Of a stretch of DNA of 64,000 bases, positions 60,160-64,000 are shown one piece after another. This stretch comes from Microcella daejeonensis (GTDB taxonomy: Bacteria; Actinomycetota; Actinomycetes; Actinomycetales; Microbacteriaceae), in assembly GCF_026625045.1 (NCBI RefSeq), contig NZ_CP113089.1, positions 1,240,001 through 1,304,000 of the forward strand, read 5' to 3'. Made by a program: the position numbers and the translations under genes. The notes beneath the pieces were generated by a model. That model did not search any database, was not told the origin of the DNA, and worked only from the letters and a program-made list of their open reading frames with translations. Position 1 is the stretch's first letter, and the number at the start of each line of letters is the position of its first letter.

Positions 60160-60702
60160 ATGGCCAACACGCGCACCCCCGACCCGAACCCCGGCTGGCT
60201 GTCGGATGACGAGCTCGAGCAGATCCGCCGCCGCCTGCCGCTGCTCTACGTGGAGGCCGTGCCGGTGCGCGTCGACGGCATGGGGCAGGTCACCGAGGTG
60301 GGCGTGCTGCTGCGCGTCAACCCCGCCGGCTCGATGACCCGCACGCTCGTCTCGGGGCGCGTCATGTACGGCGAGACCCTGCGCGACGCGCTCTTCCGCC
60401 ACCTCGAGAAGGACCTCGGGCCCATGGCGTTCCCGCAGCTGCCGATCTCGCCCACGCCGTTCCACGTCGCGGAGTACTTCCCGATGCCGGGCGTCTCGCG
60501 CTTCCACGACGACCGCCAGCACGCCGTCTCCCTCGCCTACGTGGTGCCGGTCACGGGCACCTGCGACCCGCGTCAGGACGCCCTCGAGCTCACCTGGCTC
60601 ACCCCCGAGGAGGCGGCCTCCGACCGCGTCGTCGCCGAGATGGAGGGCGGCCGCGGCGTGCTGCTGCGTTCGGCCCTCGCCTCGGTGGGCGCGCTGCCCT
60701 GA
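60160..60702 (+). CDS. NUDIX-like family protein (DUF4916 type)
   Basis: 180 residues. Sequence NPGWLSDDELEQIRRRLPLLYVEAVPVRVDGMGQVTEVGVLLRV and GETLRDALFRHLEKDLGPMAFPQLP resemble a NUDIX fold, but the GX5EX7REUXEEXGU box is not fully present, so catalysis as a pyrophosphatase is doubtful. FHDDRQHAVSLAYVVPVTG and LTWLTPEEA are further family features. Starts at ATG 60160 (GAGAAT seven bases before) or 60151. Confidence 0.8.
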   Translation: MANTRTPDPNPGWLSDDELEQIRRRLPLLYVEAVPVRVDGMGQVTEVGVLLRVNPAGSMTRTLVSGRVMYGETLRDALFRHLEKDLGPMAFPQLPISPTPFHVAEYFPMPGVSRFHDDRQHAVSLAYVVPVTGTCDPRQDALELTWLTPEEAASDRVVAEMEGGRGVLLRSALASVGALP

Positions 60703-60754
60703 TCAGCGCCCCCGCCCGCCGATCCGGGTCGGGATGCCCGTCGCGGGCCGCGCC

Positions 60755-61330
60755 TCAGCGCACCATGCGGCTGCAGTGCGCGTCGTGCCAGGGCGCGTAC
60801 GGGTGACCCGTGCCGTCGAGCGCGAAGCCGTGCTTGGCGTAGAAGCGCTCGGCCCGCACGTTGGCCGTGACGATCCAGAGGTACGCGGGGCGGTCGCCGA
60901 GCACGCCGTCGAGCAGCAGCGCGCCGAGGCCCGAGCCGTGCGTGCGGGCCCGCGTGTAGAGGCTGTCGAGCTTCTCGGGGCGCACGGCGTCGGGCTCCTC
61001 CGCGGGTGCGCTGCGGGCGAGGCCGACGAGCTCGTCGCCGTCGTCGAGCGCGAGCAGGATGCGCGAGCCGGGCACCGTGCGCTCGGCCGAGCCGGCGGCG
61101 AGCATCCCGCGCCATTCGGCGGTCGCGCGCTCGACCGTGCTCTCGGCGAGGAAGGCCGCGTCGAGCACGCCGGCGTACGTCTCGGCCCAGCAGGCCATGT
61201 GCAGGCGCGCGATCGCGGGGGCGTCGTCGAGCCGCGCCTCGCGCAGGGCGAAGCGGGGCGCGGCGGCGCGGCCGGCGGCGCGGCCGGCGGCGGGGTCGGC
61301 CGCGGGGGCCGGGGCAGGGCGTTCGGGCAC
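60755..61330 (-). CDS. GNAT family N-acetyltransferase
   Basis: 191 residues. FALREARLDDAPAIARLHMACWAETYAGVLDAAFL (GNAT N-terminus), LDSLYTRARTHGSGLGALLLDGVLG (acetyl-CoA loop) and LWIVTANVRAERFYAKHGFALDGTG. Ala-rich extension at the N-terminus. Related to the following gene on the same strand (61366-61857), suggesting duplication. Substrate unknown. GTG start at 61330. Confidence 0.88.
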   Translation of the reverse strand: MPERPAPAPAADPAAGRAAGRAAAPRFALREARLDDAPAIARLHMACWAETYAGVLDAAFLAESTVERATAEWRGMLAAGSAERTVPGSRILLALDDGDELVGLARSAPAEEPDAVRPEKLDSLYTRARTHGSGLGALLLDGVLGDRPAYLWIVTANVRAERFYAKHGFALDGTGHPYAPWHDAHCSRMVR

Positions 61331-61365
61331 GGCCCGAGGCTAGCGGCGCTCGCCGGGGAGGCTGC

Positions 61366-61857
61366 TCAGCGCACCATCCGCCGCTCGATCTGATTCTCGA
61401 ACTCGGGCAGGATCGCGGTCGTCCCGTCGAAGCGGAAGCCGTTGCGCTCGTAGAAGGCGGTCGCGCGGGGGTTGCGGTCGAGCACGCCGAGGAAGGCGGG
61501 GCGCCCGCCGATCGCCGCGTCGAGCAGGCGCTGCCCGAGGCCCGAGCCGTGGGTGGATGCGCGCGTGTACAGCGCGTAGAGCTCGGTGTCGCGCGGGGCC
61601 TTCTCGAGGCGGGCGGGGCCGCCCATCGCGAAGCCGAGCAGCGCGCCGTCGAGCTCGGCGAGGAGGGGAGGGGCGCCGCCCTCGCCCACGACCCGCGTGA
61701 TCGTCCGCACCCAGCGCTCGGCGCTCGACTCGGGCGTCTCCCGGGCCAGGAACTCGGCGCTCAGGTGCCCGGCGTACGCCTCGCGCCAGCACGCCACGTG
61801 CAGGGCGCCGAGGGCGGGGGCGTCGTCGATGGTCGCGGGGCGGATGGTCTCGCTCAT
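61366..61857 (-). CDS. GNAT family N-acetyltransferase (paralogue)
   Basis: 163 residues. IRPATIDDAPALGALHVACWREAYAGHLSAEFLA, LYALYTRASTHGSGLGQRLLDAAIGG (acetyl-CoA loop) and VLDRNPRATAFYERNGFRFDG parallel the sequence at 60755-61330 position by position. The spacing of 35 bases and the same direction suggest a tandem pair in one transcript. Substrate unknown. Confidence 0.88.
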   Translation of the reverse strand: MSETIRPATIDDAPALGALHVACWREAYAGHLSAEFLARETPESSAERWVRTITRVVGEGGAPPLLAELDGALLGFAMGGPARLEKAPRDTELYALYTRASTHGSGLGQRLLDAAIGGRPAFLGVLDRNPRATAFYERNGFRFDGTTAILPEFENQIERRMVR

Positions 61858-61970
61858 CCCCTGATCCTAGAGGATTCGTCGGAACCGCTCTCCGATCGAC
61901 GGCCGACGCATGCGAACGGCCCCGTCACCGCGCGATCGCGGGGACGGGGCCGTTCGGGAGGACTGCGGTG

Positions 61971-63575
61971 CTAGCGCCCGCGGCGCTGGCCGCCGGTGCT
62001 GTTGGAGCGCACGACCTGGCCGACGCGCAGGCCGCCCTGACCGCCGCCGCTGGGCGCGGATGCCCGGCGCGAACCCTGGCGGGTGCGCGGCGCCGCGGCC
62101 GGAGCCTCGGCGCGGGCGCCCTCGGAGCGGTGGGCCGGGGCGCTGCCGCCCGCGCGGGCCGGAGCCGCCTGACGGCGCTCCCCGCCCGCGGTCGAGCCGC
62201 CGGAGCCGCCCTGGGCCGGACGTCCGCCGCGGCCATCGCGGCCGGAGCCGCCGTTGCCGCCGCGTCCGCGGCCGCCCTGACCGGCGGGCGCGCCCTCGCG
62301 GGCGGTGCGCTTGCGCTGGGCGTTGGCGCCCTGCGAGCGTCCGCCGCCCTCGGGCTGGCGGCGCAGCACGGCGGGCAGCGCGTCGAAGGCGACGGGGGCC
62401 GCGACCTCGCCGATGAGGCGGTGCACGGGGGCCGAGTCGGCGGTGACCTGCTGCGGCTGCACCGAGATCGCGGCCTTCTTCAGCAGGGTGGCGGTGTCGC
62501 GGCGCTGCTCGGGCAGCACGATCGTGACGACGTCGCCCTCCGAGCCGGCGCGGGCGGTGCGGCCCGAGCGGTGCAGGTACGCCTTGTGCTCCATGGGCGG
62601 GTCGACGTGGATGACCAGCTCGATGTCGTCGACGTGCACGCCGCGCGCGGCGACGTCGGTGGCGACGAGCACGCGCACGCTGCCGTCGCCGAAGGCGGCG
62701 AGGTTGCGGTCGCGGGCCGGCTGCGACAGGTTGCCGTGCAGGTCGACGGCGGGGATGCCCTGCTCGGTGAGGCTCTTGGCGAGCTTCTTGGCCTGGTGCT
62801 TGGTGCGCATGAAGAGGATGCGGCGGCCCTGGCCCGAGGCGAGCGCGGTGATCATGCGCTTCTTCTCGTCGACGCCGGCGACCTCGAACACGTGGTGGGT
62901 CATGGCGGCGACGGGCGAGTTGGCCTCGTCGACGGAGTGCATAACGGGCGTGTGGAGGAACTGCTTGACGAGCTTGTCCACGCCGTTGTCGAGGGTCGCG
63001 CTGAACAGCAGGCGCTGGCCGTCCTCGGGGGTGGCCTTCATGATGCGGGTCACGCCGGGCAGGAACCCGAGGTCGGCCATGTGGTCGGCCTCGTCGAGCA
63101 CGGTGATCTCGACCGCGTCGAGCGAGACGAACTTCTGCTTCATGAGGTCTTCGAGGCGGCCGGGGCAGGCGACGATGATGTCGACGCCGGCGCGCAGCGC
63201 CGAGACCTGGCGGCTCTGCGAGACGCCGCCGAAGATCGTCGTCGTGGTCAGGCCGTAGGCCTTGGCGAGCGGCTCGAGCACGGCGTTGATCTGCGTGGCG
63301 AGCTCGCGGGTCGGCGCGAGCACCATGCCGAGCGGGCGGCCCGGGCGGCGGCTGCCGCCGGCGAGGCGCGTGCCGAGGCGGGCGATCATCGGGATGGAGA
63401 AGGCGAGGGTCTTGCCCGAGCCGGTCTTGCCGCGGCCGAGCACGTCGCGGCCGGCGAGCGTGTCGGGCAGGGTGTCGACCTGGATGGGGAAGGCGTCGAC
63501 CTTGCCCTGCGCGGTGAGGACCTCGACGAGGGGGTACGGAACGCCGAGGGCGCTGAAGGTTGCAGTGGTGCTCAT
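61971..63575 (-). CDS. DEAD-box RNA helicase with basic Gly-rich tail
   Basis: 534 residues. Helicase motifs: GRGKTGSGKT (I), PTRELATQ (Ia), VACPGRLEDLM, VLDEADHMADLG (II), LFSATLDN (III), FMRTKHQAKKLAKSL (IV), VLVATDVAARGVHV (V), HRSGRTARAG (VI). The last ~140 residues are a Gly/Arg-rich disordered tail, typical of RNA chaperone helicases of cold adaptation or ribosome assembly. ATG 63575 has AAAGG upstream. It has a long upstream gap, so its mRNA may carry a long leader. Confidence 0.93.
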   Translation of the reverse strand: MSTTATFSALGVPYPLVEVLTAQGKVDAFPIQVDTLPDTLAGRDVLGRGKTGSGKTLAFSIPMIARLGTRLAGGSRRPGRPLGMVLAPTRELATQINAVLEPLAKAYGLTTTTIFGGVSQSRQVSALRAGVDIIVACPGRLEDLMKQKFVSLDAVEITVLDEADHMADLGFLPGVTRIMKATPEDGQRLLFSATLDNGVDKLVKQFLHTPVMHSVDEANSPVAAMTHHVFEVAGVDEKKRMITALASGQGRRILFMRTKHQAKKLAKSLTEQGIPAVDLHGNLSQPARDRNLAAFGDGSVRVLVATDVAARGVHVDDIELVIHVDPPMEHKAYLHRSGRTARAGSEGDVVTIVLPEQRRDTATLLKKAAISVQPQQVTADSAPVHRLIGEVAAPVAFDALPAVLRRQPEGGGRSQGANAQRKRTAREGAPAGQGGRGRGGNGGSGRDGRGGRPAQGGSGGSTAGGERRQAAPARAGGSAPAHRSEGARAEAPAAAPRTRQGSRRASAPSGGGQGGLRVGQVVRSNSTGGQRRGR

Positions 63576-63829
63576 GGTGGTGCCTTTCGGGCATGCATGA
63601 TCCCGGCGCACGCGGACCGGACGGTCAGGATGCGCGGCGCTCGTCGCGAAGGACGGCACGGGATTCGGATGGCGACGGCGGCGATGGCCGCAATCAGTTC
63701 GCCGTGAGAAAGTATCGAATCGCGGCGCGCGAGTCGGTGCGCGGGTGCGAGATGAGGAAGCGTTCTACGACGCAGGGAAGCCGTCATGGCTTCGCTAGTA
63801 CCTCCACCGTAGCAGGTCGCCCTCCGCGG
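63576..63829 (-). other. Helicase upstream region with hairpin
   Basis: Non-coding leader and promoter region of the helicase gene. A GAAGCC/GGCTTC hairpin lies at about 63778-63796, in an AT-richer stretch. No -35/-10 pair is clear. Cold-shock helicases often have long regulated leaders. Confidence 0.4.
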
Positions 63830-63975
63830 CACTCCTCCCCGGCCTCCGTGCGGGGCTCCTCGACGCCCTCCGCCTCGAGCCCATCGCCTGACGGTGGCAC
63901 GGTCATGGCACCCCGGCGTCCGCGTGGCGTCCCCCGGGCGGCCGACGCTGGTGGCGGGCCTCTCCTCCCGCGGCG

Positions 63976-63992
63976 CCTTCCACAACTGCGGA
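63976..63992. repeat. Second location of the CCTTCCACAACTGCGGA repeat
   Basis: Exact copy of the arm at 23398-23414. The upstream flank is also shared: CTCCTCCCGCG precedes both, with one base of length difference. The matching inverted arm would lie beyond the window end. The rest of 63830-64000 shows no gene. Confidence 0.85.
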
Positions 63993-64000
63993 TCGGCTGA

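Noticed and set aside
59305..60522. Upstream extension of the lhr reading frame
   Set aside because: The frame stays open by GC bias through the esterase and NUDIX-like genes. The conserved protein begins at 59304, and the extension is low-complexity.

Overview
The window comes from a high-GC Gram-positive chromosome of the Actinomycetota, most likely Microbacteriaceae. The evidence is strong G/C bias at third codon positions, LytR-CpsA-Psr wall proteins, a BldC-like excisionase-type regulator next to the 32-residue ribosomal protein bS22, an lhr-nei2 pair, a GPP34 protein, and many genes that look leaderless (a TANNNT -10 box six or seven bases before the start codon). No plasmid, phage, insertion sequence, CRISPR array or recognisable defence island was seen. 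This is core and metabolic chromosome.

Layout. 1-1350: end of one LCP wall-polymer transferase and a complete paralogue, then tRNA-Ser(GCT). 1705-4661: alpha/beta hydrolase divergent from a TetR regulator, then a YbdK-type glutamate-cysteine ligase. 4658-9686: two closely related orphan sensor kinases bracketing tRNA-Arg(ACG), a LysE exporter and a B3/B4-domain protein. 9784-11402: TipA-like MerR regulator divergent from GPP34. 11559-18440: one tightly packed operon, etfB-etfA-cytochrome b-acyl-CoA dehydrogenase-HIBYL-CoA hydrolase-mmsB-enoyl-CoA hydratase, which reads as valine (branched-chain acyl-CoA) catabolism with its own electron carrier. 18630-18747 carries strong palindromes between convergent genes. 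18922-23107: MarR/SDR pair, TetR, GT4 glycosyltransferase, DedA. 23108-23710 is repeat-rich non-coding DNA. 23711-30819: acyl-CoA synthetase with a repeat insertion, two low-complexity exported proteins, pseudouridine salvage (psuG-psuK), VanZ, EamA.

30956-33697: photolyase, an unrecognised protein, MarR. 34029-40294: alpha-glucosidase, a sugar ABC importer (two permeases and a lipoprotein) and a divergent ROK repressor, together an alpha-glucoside uptake and hydrolysis unit. 40453-49583: OYE reductase, receiver-less winged-helix regulator with a candidate leader peptide, upp/tadA, small proteins, proC, GNAT, KtrA/KtrB-type potassium uptake, ArsR. TadA is the expected modifier of the tRNA-Arg(ACG) encoded at 6466. 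49690-53523: BldC-like regulator, bS22, HAD phosphatase, glutaredoxin-like protein, Dabb protein, YedK, SNase-like lipoprotein. 53570-63575: nei2, lhr, esterase, NUDIX-like protein, two GNATs and a DEAD-box RNA helicase.

No clear candidate for a wholly new multi-gene system stands out. The most unusual signals are a dispersed non-coding repeat (23398-23454 and 63976-63992), the palindrome cluster at 18630-18747, the membrane cytochrome inside the etf/valine operon, the leaderless small ORF ahead of the receiver-less regulator, and a structured non-coding stretch at 33800-34013. Intergenic stretches over 300 bases are 18441-18921, 23108-23710, 33698-34028, 42272-42687 and 63576-64000; each is described below.
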